From contig OZ018327.1 of assembly GCA_963969495.1 (NCBI GenBank), forward strand, positions 30,883,175 to 30,947,174: a stretch of DNA of 64,000 bases. Reading direction: 5' to 3'. Numbering within the stretch: the stretch's first letter is position 1; each line of letters opens with the position of its first letter. This stretch comes from Ceratothoa steindachneri. Its lineage: Eukaryota > Arthropoda > Malacostraca > Isopoda > Cymothoidae. This document shows positions 44,593-56,109 of this stretch, in pieces. Position numbers and translations under genes: made by a program. The notes below the pieces were generated by a model that worked only from the letters and a program-made list of their open reading frames with translations, was not told the DNA's origin and made no database searches.

Positions 44593-45140
44593 ATTTTCAG
44601 AAATGGAAAACTCAGTTATGTCATGCAAGAGAAATTGATCTACTATTTTAAAGCTACATGTCATCATATAAAACAGGTGACAACCTTTTCATGGCTCTAA
44701 AGATGTATCCAACATTACCCCCCCCCCCCCTCAAAAAAGAGATATTCCTTTTGGCAAGATTTGAATGAAATATCATGAAGGGGCGTGCCAATGGAAAGTA
44801 GAGATAAATACATTTATTGGACCTAACGTCCAAACAATTTTAGCAAAAAAGAATTTTTTTTTGCTAAATTTTCAGAAATGGAAAACTTGGTTATGTCATA
44901 CAAGAGAAATTGATCTACTATTTTAAAGCTACATGTCATCATATAAAACAGGTGACAACCTTTTCATGGCTCTAAAGATGTATCCAACATTACCCCCCCC
45001 CCCCTCAAAAAAGAGATATTCCTTTTGGCAAGATTTGAATGAAATATCATGAAGGGGCGAGCCAATAGAAAGAGATAAATACATTTATAGGACCTAACAT
45101 GCAAACAAGTTTAGCAAAAAAGATTTAAATAATGTTATCC
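44593..45140. repeat. 275-bp tandem duplication
   Basis: Copies start at about 44593 and 44868 (AATTTTCAGAAATGGAAAAC). Both contain AAAGCTACATGTCATCATAT, a C12-C14 run followed by TCAAAAAAGAGATATTCC, and GAATGAAATATCATGAAGGGGCG. Differences are few and mostly in the last 60 bp. No coding content. Confidence 0.9.
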
Positions 45141-47399
45141 CAATTTCAGTGTTAATATCTCAGTTACTATGGTCCCTATGATAATTATTTATATGCTCTA
45201 TGTATTAAAGATTGAGTATAAATATACCTTCCTATCTATTCATACATGGTTATTCAGCTAGTAAATATTCCTGGCCTTTATAGACATTTAAGAGAAATTA
45301 AGTCACACCTTAAATAAATTTTACAATAACCTTCAATTTTGATACACAAAATTTGCAGTTTCATGGTAGAAAAAAAAAAAGCCTGTAGGGTGGATTTTTG
45401 CTAGTATCATTAATAGATCTATTGAAATTGATATGTATTTAAAAGAAAATAAAGCTTAATTTATTTATAGAAAAGCTTAAACAACCACAAAAGAATGTGC
45501 CTGTACTGCTTTATAGTGTAATAAGCAAAAAAAGTGTGTGCCACAAAAAGTTTCCTTAGAAAAATGTGAAATATGGATAGGCTACTTAATAACCCATATA
45601 CAACCTGCTAGAATATTTAATGTCTATCAGTTTATTTTAGTAAATTGCGTAGGTACCCAATAATTGCCTTGCACAGTTAACATACTTTTGACTCAATATC
45701 ATAACATATGAATGTAAAATAGCTACTTAGAAACTTTGGCTATGTTTAAAACATAATTCAACCAATGACAAAAGCCACAAGGGTGCATCAGGTGTGATCC
45801 AAGTGAGTCGAGAGCTACTTGAATAAAGAACACCCAACATTTCTCATAAACTGCATCCGCAGAAATGTTTCCAGAATACTACTTCAAAGGCAGTACCATT
45901 TAACGATTGTCAAGAACTAAATCATATAGTTACAATATGTACTCTTGCTCCCCCCCCCAACTGCCATAATCTTCACACCCTGACTCATCTAACCGTTTAA
46001 ATGCGGACTACTCATGACCTGTGGTAATTTATTCCACACACTATTGGTGAAAAGATATTTTATGCAAATCAAACGTACACATTTTCTTTTAATTTTCAAG
46101 TGGTGAGCACTGGTCATATTAATACTCTTATAACTTTAGAATTTTAAATATTAGATTCATTTGAAATAGTTGTATGGTTTTTTTCTAAGTTATTTTGGTC
46201 TGGATATAGTGAACAAATTGTTACCCATGATCAAAACAAGGGATTTTTTTTCTTACAACCCTTATTGCAAATTTGCCATATCAACTTTTAGAAGGGAGAA
46301 AACCTTTTTTTACAAAATTCACTATAAAAACATATATATACAAAATCTTTAAAATAACAATTATATTACTAGGTGCCATAGTACTTGAGATACAAAACAA
46401 ATTTATTTTTCATATTGTTGTGAAATTTTGTAAGAAGCTCGCCAAAAGGTATGCCTGTTTTTTGGGAAGGGGTCACTATATACCTCTTTTGAACTATGAA
46501 AGGTAAAGGTCACCTTTTTTGTGTGAACTTAAAGGTCAAAAGTCTATAGAATGAAATTTTTAGATCTATTATTCATAGATGAGATTTTTGAATAACAACT
46601 CAAGCGATTAATTTCTAAAAATTGACAAGCTTCAAAATTTGAATGGTCAAATTCCATGAACCATTTGAGTTATGGATGCCATTCAATTCAAGTTCATAAC
46701 CTTGCCAATTTTAAATAAAATTGATGATCATGATTTTTTTTCAATAAAAAATGGTCAATTTGACATGTCAAATTGCAGTTGTCAATTTTCAATTGATTTA
46801 AAAGTGGTGCCTCTTTTAGTGCTCTTAAATCAATAGTATCATGTACCTATCGCTGTTATCATACACTTAATTTTTATCACTATGGAAGAATAACAAATCA
46901 AAACAGATCAAAAAATGGATATAAAAGGCATGCAATTCCATGATAGGTAAATATATATGCAAACTAAAAAAAAACTAGAGTACAAAATATTATAGTGCAA
47001 CCGCTTCTTAGGGCCAGCAAGGACCCACTAGAAACATTCCTATAATGAAAATGTAGCACCTTTAGCGCTATGAATTAAAGACTGCAGTCAGAATACCCGT
47101 TAATAAACAGCAATACAGACCAAGTGAGGAAGCCAAAAAAATGTTGCAAATAGGTGGGTCTGTTTTAAATGCTCAGAAGAGTACCCTATTCCCATAAACT
47201 GCATCCATAATTATAATTTTCAACTACTGGAACCAATTACAATAGTTCCTATTATATTTGTAAATACAATATTTGATTAAAGCAAACTTTTTTACTTTAT
47301 TACTCATTAAATGAAGCCTGCTTGTATTCTATCTGCTGACAAAAATCTTTAAGGATAGATCAAGATTTGAATATCAGAAAGTTCTCCTTTAGTCAAAGA
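45141..47399. other. AT-rich intergenic DNA
   Basis: No frame above about 77 codons and no motif. Contains phrases like TTCCATGAACCATTTGAG (46650) that suggest old repeats. Nothing I can name. Confidence 0.45.
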
Positions 47400-47581
47400 G
47401 TTATTGATGAATGGAACCATTTAGATGATCAAACGGTCTATGCAAGGTCAATAAATTCATTCAAATAAAAAATTGGCAAATTATTTGAAGAATGTCTGGA
47501 GCTACGAATAAGTCTGCCTGCTCCATTAACAAGACCGTTGGATGCTGCTTAATCAGCTCTGGCGGGGCTGGTAAGTCTGTT

Positions 47582-47624
47582 AAGGGAATGGACTTTAACC
47601 CTGAGGGCTAAAATCCATTCCCTT
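47582..47624. repeat. 43-base hairpin
   Basis: AAGGGAATGGACTTTAACCC and the reverse complement of GGGCTAAAATCCATTCCCTT match at 18 of 20 positions, with a 3-base loop. No neighbouring gene explains it. Confidence 0.75.
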
Positions 47625-47959
47625 TTCTTCTATAGATTTATTCAAATTCTTGAAAATTCTCAGAATGGTGCTATTAATTAATCGCTAAATCCACTATCAA
47701 ATCTTTCTCTTCTGTAATCTCCAATGTAAAATTTAGAAACTTCTAATTTATAAAAACTTGGATACAACCCTAATAGATTTTTTAAAAACTAAGAATTTCC
47801 CCACTCAATTACTACCCAACACCTGGACCTTAATGAGGTGCAAGAGTATAGAAACAATAATTGGTTGTTTGGAAATAGTACACATAGCTAGTCATTTGTA
47901 GTTCTAATCTTTAAAAAAAATTATAACTACATGTCTAGTTGAATAGATCGGTTAAAAAA

Positions 47960-48330
47960 AACAAAGGTTTATTTTTCTTTTACTTACAAGAAAAAAAGGT
48001 TATTCTCCCCCAATAGAATGGTAGATTACTGGAATAGTTTGCCACCTGAGACAGTAGACAGTTCAAACTTAAATGTTTTCAAATGCAAATTAGATGATTA
48101 TATGGGGAGGGAGAGTTAACTTTTAGGGGGTGAGGGGGGGTATTCTGGACTCATTCATATGGATGCATTTTGGGGGGATTTTTACAAGCCTTGATGATAC
48201 CTTTTCTTTTTGATGCATTCATAAGAACATAAGAAAAGAAGGAGACCGCAAAAGACCATTCATGGCCCACACTTGACAGCTCCTGTTGTAAATGCATGAA
48301 CTGACACATCATATGGATGCATTTTGTGGG
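47960..48330 (+). pseudogene. LINE ORF2 C-terminus and 3' tail (different LINE family)
   Basis: Near 48000-48115 one frame reads LFSPNRMVDYWNSLPPE and NLNVFKCKLDDYM, the conserved last segment of CR1/L2/RTE-type LINE proteins (RVVxxWNSLPxE...FKxxLDxY). About 100 bp further is a tail-like segment with AAGAACATAAGAAAAGAAGG and ATTCATGGCCCACACTTGAC, reminiscent of repeats common in crustacean genomes. The family differs from LINE-A. The upstream part of the ORF is not recognisable. Confidence 0.55.
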
Positions 48331-50342
48331 TAGGTTTTGACAGATGCGGATGACTTTTGTGGCTTTTGTCATCAGTGAAATTATGCTTTATTCAAGAAAA
48401 TAATGATAGGAGATTATATAACTGGGACAAGCTGGTATAGAGAGCACAAGTACTCAAAAATAAACTTAAATGGCTTGTATAACTCGTCTTCAAAATGTTT
48501 TCATTAGTAATATTTACTCCCAAACCAAATAATATTTTTTCATCAGTAAAACCTTTAACTTACCAATTATTTTCTTGGAGTTTCCAGTATCTGACCAGCA
48601 ATAAAAATTAGGATATCTCTATTCACCTCTCAAATTACTATACTTTAGCTACTGAAAATCAAGGAATACCTTAATCCATTGATTTTGATTTTAAAGATAT
48701 ACTGTGTAAGAGTGATGTACTAACCTAAGCGTTCCCCGGAAGAAAGAAAAATCAACCAATGAATCATTACACCTAATGAAGTTACCAAAGCGTTTGGTTC
48801 AATGAAATTAAAAGCTGGGACTTGAAGAACTTTGAACTTAGAATGGATGGTATCAAATCACTGCACAAACTCTCACTGATAAAAGCAAAATACTTGCAAA
48901 AGATTAACTTTCACTGATAATGGCACTTTCCTATCACAATTGGCACTATCGGTTAATAGCTGGCACATTTTACCTTTAACTGACTAAATAAAGCACTGGA
49001 ATTTCACTAAACCACTGAAATTTGAACACCTTTTTATCTATTCACAAAACTAAATTAATCACCAATGCACCTTATCACATTTCGTTAGAAATGGGAAAAA
49101 AAATAAGAATAGATTCACTTTGAAAGTAGCACAAATGTGAAAAGCGGGATTCACTTCAACTTCACATTAGTTAAAAAGCAAAGGTATATATATCCAAGGA
49201 ATGAAGGGGTGGAGAATAATTCACATTCTTATTTCAGATAATATATTACTATATTTCATTTTGAATCACTTTATTTTGAGTATCAAGAATGCCCTAAATG
49301 CCTGAATATTATAATTAAAAAGATTCTTACTTGATATAAATAATCCATTAATATAGATAGATAGATTTGACTTAAAATATAGTTTATAATAAAAACTTAA
49401 AATACTCCCATATTTAAATAAAATGTTTATTATAAGCATTATTAAAATATATGTAGTTACTGATTATGCTTATTTAATTTTGACTATAAAAATTAATTTA
49501 TATTCAGGCTATTTAGGGCTTCTAGAACCCATCCTTTAAAAGCATCTAGGTTTTAGCCACGAGATACACATCACTATCAAATTTCACTTTGGTATTATAT
49601 AGGCACAGAGCCAAGTAAAAACTTGAATCTCAAAGTAAAACACGAGCACGAACTATAGAACGAAACTCCACCCCTACACTGTTATTACCAGCACCATTAT
49701 TCACAGAAATACTTCCTCTCACAAATCACTTCTTTCACCTCATTTAACACTGAATTCAAATGCACATTATTTTTTATACACTGCATGGTATGCAAATGAA
49801 TAACTCCCACTCAATTCTTCAGTATTGCACCAAAGATTCTTTTAGGCATTACAGTGCGGTACCCCCACTTTGGATATGAGCTTACACTTATGAGGGTAAA
49901 AATATACGGAATAAGCATCTTTCTTAATATATTGCAAATTCAAGTTTACACAATAACAATTTGATAATGTATTTTAAATTGAATTGTTACACTTAGTGTT
50001 AACTACAATTATTTCAAGTATTTCTTCACACTTTTGACTAAATTAATTTTTTTCAACACCAATTTCAGAAAAATAGCAGCACTTAAAAAAATTCACTATT
50101 AACCATAATTCACTTTAACCACAATAGAACTGAAATTAATGCCTTGATATTAGTACCTAAGTCTAGAGATAGTAATTGCCTTGTTTATATATATATAGAA
50201 TATATAAAAATTAAAAAATGCATAAATCACTGAAAACATTAGCAAAATCTTATTTTACAAAATGATGTGCATTTAAATATAAATTCCCCCCCAAAAAAAA
50301 AAATGTTTAGTCAGACCAATACATTGGTTACTAAAAAAAACT
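48331..50342. other. 3' flank of spenito, AT-rich
   Basis: No gene recognised. The first 300 bases downstream of the spenito stop (50043-50342) contain no AATAAA on the minus strand, although TATAAA-like variants occur near 50180. The 3' UTR may extend some hundreds of bases into this interval. Confidence 0.45.
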
Positions 50343-52418
50343 TTAGGCTACAGAGCCTCGATCAATAACAATGACTAAATGATCCTCCCTTGTAGTTTCC
50401 GAAGAGAGAGAAGGAGCGACTCTTTGCAATAAATCTAAGGAAAACGCGCAAGGAGGAAAGGCATAAAGAACCCCACCCATTGGTCCATTAAGTGTTATTA
50501 CTCCGGCAGCTTCTTTCTGTTTTAAGTAAGCCACGAGATTACGTAAAGGTCTACTCTGGACACCCTGTTCTTCAGGGATAGCAGGGGCAGTTGCTGTAGC
50601 TAATGAAAGTAAAATAGTTGCATTAGAAGGTGCATTGATTCTCCGACTGACATCATCAAGACGAGGTTGGTCAAGACGGAGTCTCTGAGTGATTTTGAGG
50701 AGGGGTTGACCTTTTTCATCTTGTAGTAATTCACTAATATCAGGATCCCCCTCGATAACATGAAGTTTCGTAGCAAATGTAGAGTTCTTTAAGATCATAG
50801 AGCCTTGCCAAACCATATTAGTCATCTTGGTAAGATCCGCGAGGCTACGAGCACTGCTTAAACTATCCTGAGAATCACCGTGTTCGGATGTATGATTTTT
50901 ATTATCACTGGCATCTGCATTTCCTTCATAATCACGATAATCATTTCTTTGATAATCATTATGATAGTTGCCACGATGCTGCGTTCCCCGACCCCGTTCT
51001 ACCCATCCCCTACCTCTCCCCCTTCCACGAGCAAACCCTCCACTATATTCACCATAATCATCATATCCCCGATTACTCCAATCATCCCTGTAATCCCCAC
51101 CAGTAGGAGGGTAAGAACCCCCCGGAGGCGGAGTAACTTCGGCAAAATCTGTCCTCAATTTTTTGTCTTGTCCCCCGAGAGGAAACCCTCTCATTTCCTT
51201 TACAGCAGCTTGTGCTGCATCCAAACTTTCATATAAAATATAAGAATAACTATCTCCTTTATGGTAATCAATCTTCTTAATTGCTCCGAATCGATCAAAT
51301 TCTTGCGTCAATTGAGTAAGTGAAGTCCAGGGTCCAAGACCCCCAACCCAGACACGAGTGGTAGGCATCGCTTTTCCATAACCGATCTTACACTGAAACT
51401 TTCCAATATATTGTCCTGAAAGCTCAATTTTTCCCCTATGCGCCATATCAAGATTCTGATACCTGACAAAGGCATAGGCATTTCCAGTGCCCGGAGGAGG
51501 TCGCTTTATATCAATGTCATCAACAATGCCATATCTTCCAAAAATGCGGCGAAGTTCTTCTTCTGTAATGTTGATTTCTAAGTTACCAGCAAAAAGGGTT
51601 CTTGTAGCAAGAGGGTCATCTTCTGGGGCAATATGATGGAGGTAATTGGGAAATTTATCACGTTTACTTTCCATCATACCGCGTCCTCCGCCAAAATGTG
51701 GCTTGAAACCCCCTCGATGAGGAGGTCCGTAGTGATGAGGACCTCTACCTCGATGAGGACGGTAAATATAATCCTCGGGGCGCATTGGAGGAGGACCTTC
51801 CATATAATAATCTCGGTGAGGCGGCGGGGGACGGCCCCTGTCAAACCTGGGTTCATAGTGGTCATCAAGATCAGGGACAGGGGGAGTTCGGGGGCGGTAG
51901 GCCCGGTCATAATCGAGTGGAGAACGAGAGCGACCTCGCGGGATGAGACCATATTCTCGGGGGGGATCATAGATCGGGTCAACGACCACAGGCTTGTCAT
52001 AAAAAAGGATGCGGGGCTTGCTATGTTTAGCCTCTCTTGCTTCTTCATAGCTTCGAAAATAGACATAAGCCGCCCTATCACCGTCACTATCAAAGGTAAC
52101 TTTGACACTTGCATCGCCAAAACGTTTGAATTCCCTGCGTAAGGCATCTCTAACCATCTCGTCGCTTGCTTTAGCATGCAAATTCGAAACGCATAATACT
52201 TTGTATGAAGGAGGTAGAAGGCTACTTTGAACGCCACGCCCATAGTCGTCTCTGTCAGCACGATGGATATGATCGGGAGGCATATAACGTCGGACTAAAG
52301 GACTCCCACCCCTGCTACTTCTTCGCCCCTCATCTTCACTACTATCTTCAAACCGTCCTAAGCTCGATCGTGAACGTTTACTAGACGGAGAAATATCTCG
52401 GGACGCACCTCGTTTCAT
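50343..52418 (-). CDS. nito: Spenito/RBM15 homologue (split ends family), 691 aa
   Basis: RNA-binding adaptor of the nuclear m6A methyltransferase complex; in flies the family also acts in splicing and Wingless signalling. Three RRMs are visible: residues 72-150 (RNP2 LCVSNL 75-80, RNP1-like AAYVYF 116-121), 273-347 (TLFAGNLE 274-281, NAYAFVRY 313-320) and 355-427 (VWVGGL 356-361, YSYILYES 391-398). An Arg/Gly/Pro-rich linker separates RRM1 from RRM2 and an RGRGRGRGW-type RGG stretch follows RRM3 (462-480). Residues about 535-688 are the C-terminal SPOC domain (VWQGSMILKNSTFATKLHV, LRNLVAYLKQKEAAGVITL, DHLVIVIDRG). The N-terminus is basic and Ser/Arg-rich (MKRGASRDISPSSKRSRSS). The coding region is one uninterrupted exon, as in vertebrate RBM15; the ATG sits in AAAAATGAAACG with an in-frame start at the expected place. 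No poly(A) or duplication suggests a retrocopy. Confidence 0.96.
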   Translation of the reverse strand: MKRGASRDISPSSKRSRSSLGRFEDSSEDEGRRSSRGGSPLVRRYMPPDHIHRADRDDYGRGVQSSLLPPSYKVLCVSNLHAKASDEMVRDALRREFKRFGDASVKVTFDSDGDRAAYVYFRSYEEAREAKHSKPRILFYDKPVVVDPIYDPPREYGLIPRGRSRSPLDYDRAYRPRTPPVPDLDDHYEPRFDRGRPPPPHRDYYMEGPPPMRPEDYIYRPHRGRGPHHYGPPHRGGFKPHFGGGRGMMESKRDKFPNYLHHIAPEDDPLATRTLFAGNLEINITEEELRRIFGRYGIVDDIDIKRPPPGTGNAYAFVRYQNLDMAHRGKIELSGQYIGKFQCKIGYGKAMPTTRVWVGGLGPWTSLTQLTQEFDRFGAIKKIDYHKGDSYSYILYESLDAAQAAVKEMRGFPLGGQDKKLRTDFAEVTPPPGGSYPPTGGDYRDDWSNRGYDDYGEYSGGFARGRGRGRGWVERGRGTQHRGNYHNDYQRNDYRDYEGNADASDNKNHTSEHGDSQDSLSSARSLADLTKMTNMVWQGSMILKNSTFATKLHVIEGDPDISELLQDEKGQPLLKITQRLRLDQPRLDDVSRRINAPSNATILLSLATATAPAIPEEQGVQSRPLRNLVAYLKQKEAAGVITLNGPMGGVLYAFPPCAFSLDLLQRVAPSLSSETTREDHLVIVIDRGSVA

Positions 52419-52520
52419 TTTTGCGGATTAAATTTGGTTGTTGGAGACAGCTTACTTACGTATGAGCTGGAACAATGGCGGCTTTCGGAGCCTGCAAGTT
52501 AATGAAGTGTTCAGAAAAAG
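52419..52520 (-). promoter_or_regulatory. spenito 5' leader with possible splice donor
   Basis: On the minus strand the leader reads GCCGCCATTGTTCCAGC, then CTCATACGTAAGTAAGC and, about 35-40 bases later, the start codon. CGTAAGTA (52453-52460) fits a 5' splice site, so some transcripts may splice out the region containing the start or join an upstream exon. It could equally be an unused match. I see no TATA box. Confidence 0.3.
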
Positions 52521-53636
52521 TCCCCGAAGCTATTCGAAAATACCCCTGAACTCAGGGGATAGAAATATCGAGATCCACGAAATTTAATATTAGAAAACAT
52601 TTTGAAATTTGTTTGATTTTAAAATGTTGTCAATAGTAAAAATGGCAGTAATAACAATATTTTTCCAATATTGAAGCAAAAATATAATTGATTAATATTA
52701 TATCATAAAGGATTACTTATTCTTATATATGTATTATCTTCTTTACATGAATAAAATTATTATTACTTTTTATCACCAAACACTTTCCCACAAGGTAAAG
52801 TTGGCGTGCATCTACAACACTTCGGGTATGAATGAATCTGGTACTCAACATTATAGCAAAGAGTATTTTGCATGCAAAAACAAAATTTTAGAGGGATGCG
52901 CTACCCAAATCCAGTAGCTCCTATCCTAACTCAGTTGCCTTTTAGGGCACCCGCCGAAAAACGATATTGGTATTCTAACTGAGCCACATGCAGGTTAAGA
53001 TGATTAGGTTGGGGGAAAATACATTAAAGTCTTGCACATTATAAAATAGCTTGAATGCATATTGATCCTATACAGTGAATGTATAGCATACATGGCCACA
53101 TCGTTTTCCAACTAATGGGAATTGTGTCACAACAAGAGAGAAAGAAGTGACTGATGTAAGTAAAGATGAATGGTGGATAAATATGGATAGAATGGATAGG
53201 TTAGGCATGTGAGTAAGAGGGGCATGAGACCTGTTAGATTGACTAACAGATTCGATGCCCCGAGAGAGGAAGAGGTTTATGGAGGTGCAGGTGAAGGTTT
53301 GTATGATGACAGGATCTCTTCGTTGGTCACCAGATATATTTACATTCCACCTTGTTTTGTGATTCTCTTTTTTATTGCACTTCCCATAAGATTGTGGCGA
53401 AACGTTGATGGTTAAACCGGATTTGGGTGATACAATAACGTTCAGAGAAATTATTACCTGACTCCAAAAGATAATGATGGGCAATGAGAAGAAATTCTGA
53501 TCTGATTTTGCCTTCGAGCAAAATGGTAATGAAAACAAGAAGACTGCAGTTTTATTTATTTAGTGGCTTTATGTAGCAAATCAAGGAGTTGAAATTAGAT
53601 TGATTATCGATTTCACGAGCTTATCTTTGATGATGC
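52521..53636. other. Intergenic, AT-rich
   Basis: A minus-strand open frame of 156 codons (53068-53538) has no domain and an unremarkable composition; I treat it as fortuitous. No other feature is seen between the spenito promoter side and the gypsy remnant. Confidence 0.4.
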
Positions 53637-53888
53637 TTAAATACAACTCTCATAATGTTCGTGCTTTAGTACGATGAATGAATAAGACTCGTCTTGATGT
53701 GAGATCAGTTGCGAAAATGCTATTAATACAGTTTCCGCACGTCCATGAGGGAGTTCTATTTCGAACACTTTGTCGTTTCGAGCAAAAACCTTGAATGGGC
53801 CAGCATATGGCGCTTCTAACGGCTTTCGTATACGATCGACACGTACCCAAACATGCGTAGCGTCGCACAAGTCGTTAGGAACGAACAC
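53637..53888 (-). pseudogene. Gypsy integrase C-terminal end
   Basis: FVPNDLCDATHVWVRVDR and KPLEAPYAGPFKV are the characteristic chromatin-proximal tail of arthropod gypsy integrases. The catalytic core is absent. Confidence 0.75.
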
Positions 53889-54195
53889 TTATATTTTCGT
53901 ATGTAAGTGTCCTTGAGACATTTGAGCGAAATCTATGTGTCATTGTTTTCGCTAATTCAGTCGCAAATTTTGAATTACTTTTAGATGATGAGGAAGTGAC
54001 AAGTGGTCTAGGATTAAGAAGAGTGGTACCTGTGACAGCTTTGGTAAATGGCAGCTTTTCCATAGAAAGGGGTCTTGGGCGAGCAAAAGCTGGTGGTGAA
54101 CTTCCTGTATCAATGGTATGAAACACGGAATTTGGTGAAGGATTAACGACGTCTACTTGTTGCGGGTTACATATTGAGTTGAATTTCTGAGCCAC
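53875..54195 (-). pseudogene. Gypsy RT N-terminal edge joined to integrase linker
   Basis: VFHTIDTGSSPPAFARPRPL corresponds to the start of the RT region (HxIxTxGxPxxxRxRxL). After about 54040 the frame continues with TSSSSKSNSKFATELAKTM, which belongs near the integrase end. The junction marks the internal deletion. Confidence 0.6.
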
Positions 54196-54279
54196 TGACT
54201 TTCATTTTGGGGGGATGTGTGAAAGGTCATTGATAATTATACAGACTAACGGGGTTTCTGATTGTTTAATTTTAGAAGA

Positions 54280-54618
54280 TTACTTGGTGCATTTGTCTAC
54301 TAGAATGCCTTGACCACAGTCTACCAAAAGATCGTAATAAGCGAGAAAATCTGATCCTAGAATGGGTGATGTTATGTCCGCGAATACGATGATCCAATTA
54401 AAGGTACAGCGTAAACTGGGTATGACTATGTCTAGCATGACTTCACCGTGTACTTTTATCTTACCACCGTTGGCTGTAGCAATATTTACACTCGACTTTC
54501 TCATTTCGCAATACTGTACGAGGTTGATGGGAATAATCGAGGAGCCTGCACCAGTGTCTATAAGGAATTCGCCTTTCTCTCCATTCAATTTAATAGCGAC
54601 AGTGATTAACATTGGCAT
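54280..54618 (-). pseudogene. Gypsy retropepsin-like protease
   Basis: Encodes an aspartic protease domain that would process the element polyprotein. The active-site box is intact (FLIDTGAGSSIIP), as is the downstream ILGSDFLAYYDLLVDC segment. The frame of 112 codons is free of stops, but the flanking polyprotein is broken, so no functional product is likely. Confidence 0.75.
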
Positions 54619-54893
54619 ACCGGTCGTCGATTTAATTTCAGCCCGCCTTACTAGTTTTCCGAGGGAATATGAGATGAGGGTCTAGATGATGGTAGGATTT
54701 CTATATTTTCTCCCAGTTCAGGCCATTTGCGCCATGGCCTGCAATGTTTCACATCTGTTTGTACCAAAATACAAATGGGCTCGACATACTAAAGGTTTTT
54801 GATTGTACAAAACGGTTTAAGTCCTAGCGGTATGCTATCATTACGCTTATTTGTAAATTTATTCGTGCCAGTGTACGCGTCACTGGGCATTGA

Positions 54894-55181
54894 CTACGCA
54901 TCCTTCGCGTATTTCACATTACGATTCGAATTATCGCACTGCCTATTGTAAGCACTAGCACTATCTTCGCGAATAGAACTGTTACTTACATGACCATATT
55001 GAGGTTGAAAAAACGGCATTAGTTCGTCAGCCAATTTTACTATCTGCATGATTGTCAATTCCTTCTGCGTCGCGATGATCAGAGAGATGCTCAGAGGTAG
55101 AGATTGAACGAATTTATGTCTCACCAGATCTTCACCAATGTTGCCTTGGAGTGCCGTCTTCCTTAAATCTTCAAGTTTCAC
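54894..55181 (-). pseudogene. Gypsy gag C-terminal segment
   Basis: LRKTALQGNIGEDLVRHKFV and LPLSISLIIATQ with QIVKLADELM match the capsid end of arthropod gypsy gag, in which this helix bundle precedes the nucleocapsid. The following nucleocapsid is degraded. Confidence 0.55.
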
Positions 55182-55356
55182 CGATGGTCGTCAGGTTTCA
55201 CCGGGTTTAGTCCTTTCAAATAAGCTGATAACTTCAGTCAGTCCTCAGTTGTGTATATTTCTGCTATGAAAGAACTGCGTCAGGGATACGATCGTGCTTT
55301 TGTACGATGAATGAATAAGACTCTTCTTGATGTAAGATCAGTTGCGTAAATGCTAT

Positions 55357-56109
55357 CTCCTAATGCAGAGTAAATGACTTGATTGGTATGACCCGCGAGC
55401 GATATGTGAAACTGCTCCTCGAAATAATTTCTCTCGAATGATCTCTCTCGTCCTTGATTTGCTTAGTTTATACTTTGACACATTTACAAACATATAGATA
55501 TATATACATATACAATACTTTTGAAAACCTTTTCTCTCGTGAGAAAATATACTGAAACGGTGAAATTTGGTCAAACGCTTTTTTTTCGTCTTCCTTAACA
55601 AAAATAAAAATATAATATTGTAGTTCTAATTTGATGCTCACCGAGTGTCGTTACGATCGATCTAACCGATTTTAAGGTTCCTTTTGTAACCACAGAATAA
55701 TTAGTCTCATTCCCAGTTAAGCTTTTCACCGCGACTTTGGTCTTTTCGGAAAATCATCAAATTGGAATGGTTCTAAAATATCCTGTTACATTGTTATATG
55801 TTACAATGTTTCATTTGAGTTTATTTTTGTTTCGTTTCACACACATAAATTTATTTACATTGGCTGAGCGTACACATTACTACTTCATGGGTTTGTGTGT
55901 GCACATATTGTGTGCAACACAGGTTGAAAGTGATTTGTCTGATGTGGTTGTGGCTGAAAGAGGAATAAGTGGTAGTTTGAATGAGAACAGGAGATAATGT
56001 AATGCTAGGCCTAGAGGGACTAGGAGGATGACTGAGGTGCTTGTGATGGGGGACTCTCAAACCTCTGGCAAACACGTCCTGTCTGGCACCATCCAGCCAG
56101 AATGTAATG
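55357..56109. other. Between gypsy remnant and hAT element
   Basis: AT-rich left part; the right part (55880-56100) reads into the hAT gene in several frames without recognisable motif and may be its decayed N-terminal portion. I could not identify the left terminal repeat. Confidence 0.4.

Larger units (their letters stand above)
53637..55356 (-). mobile_element. Ty3/gypsy remnant with large pol deletion
   Basis: In minus-strand order: a gag C-terminal segment (54894-55181), a protease (54280-54618), the N-terminal edge of RT, then directly the C-terminal end of integrase (53637-53888). A full element would have about 2.4 kb more (RT core, RNase H, integrase core) between the last two. A 65-bp direct repeat (53659-53723 and 55292-55356, four mismatches) brackets the coding parts and may be all that is left of the long terminal repeats. 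Confidence 0.7.

Noticed and set aside
46600..46720. Possible inverted end related to the long-TIR transposon (phrases such as CCATGAACCATTTGAG)
   Set aside because: Similarity is limited to a few short AT-rich words and no second arm was found.
50880..52142. Plus-strand open frames opposite the spenito gene (for example 118 and 169 codons)
   Set aside because: They are antisense shadows created by the codon bias of the real minus-strand gene.
51674..52261. 195-codon minus-strand frame overlapping spenito
   Set aside because: Different phase of the same exon, with no domain; the 691-codon frame has all three RRMs and SPOC.
53068..53538. 156-codon minus-strand frame
   Set aside because: No motif, low-complexity Ser/Ile content and no supporting context.
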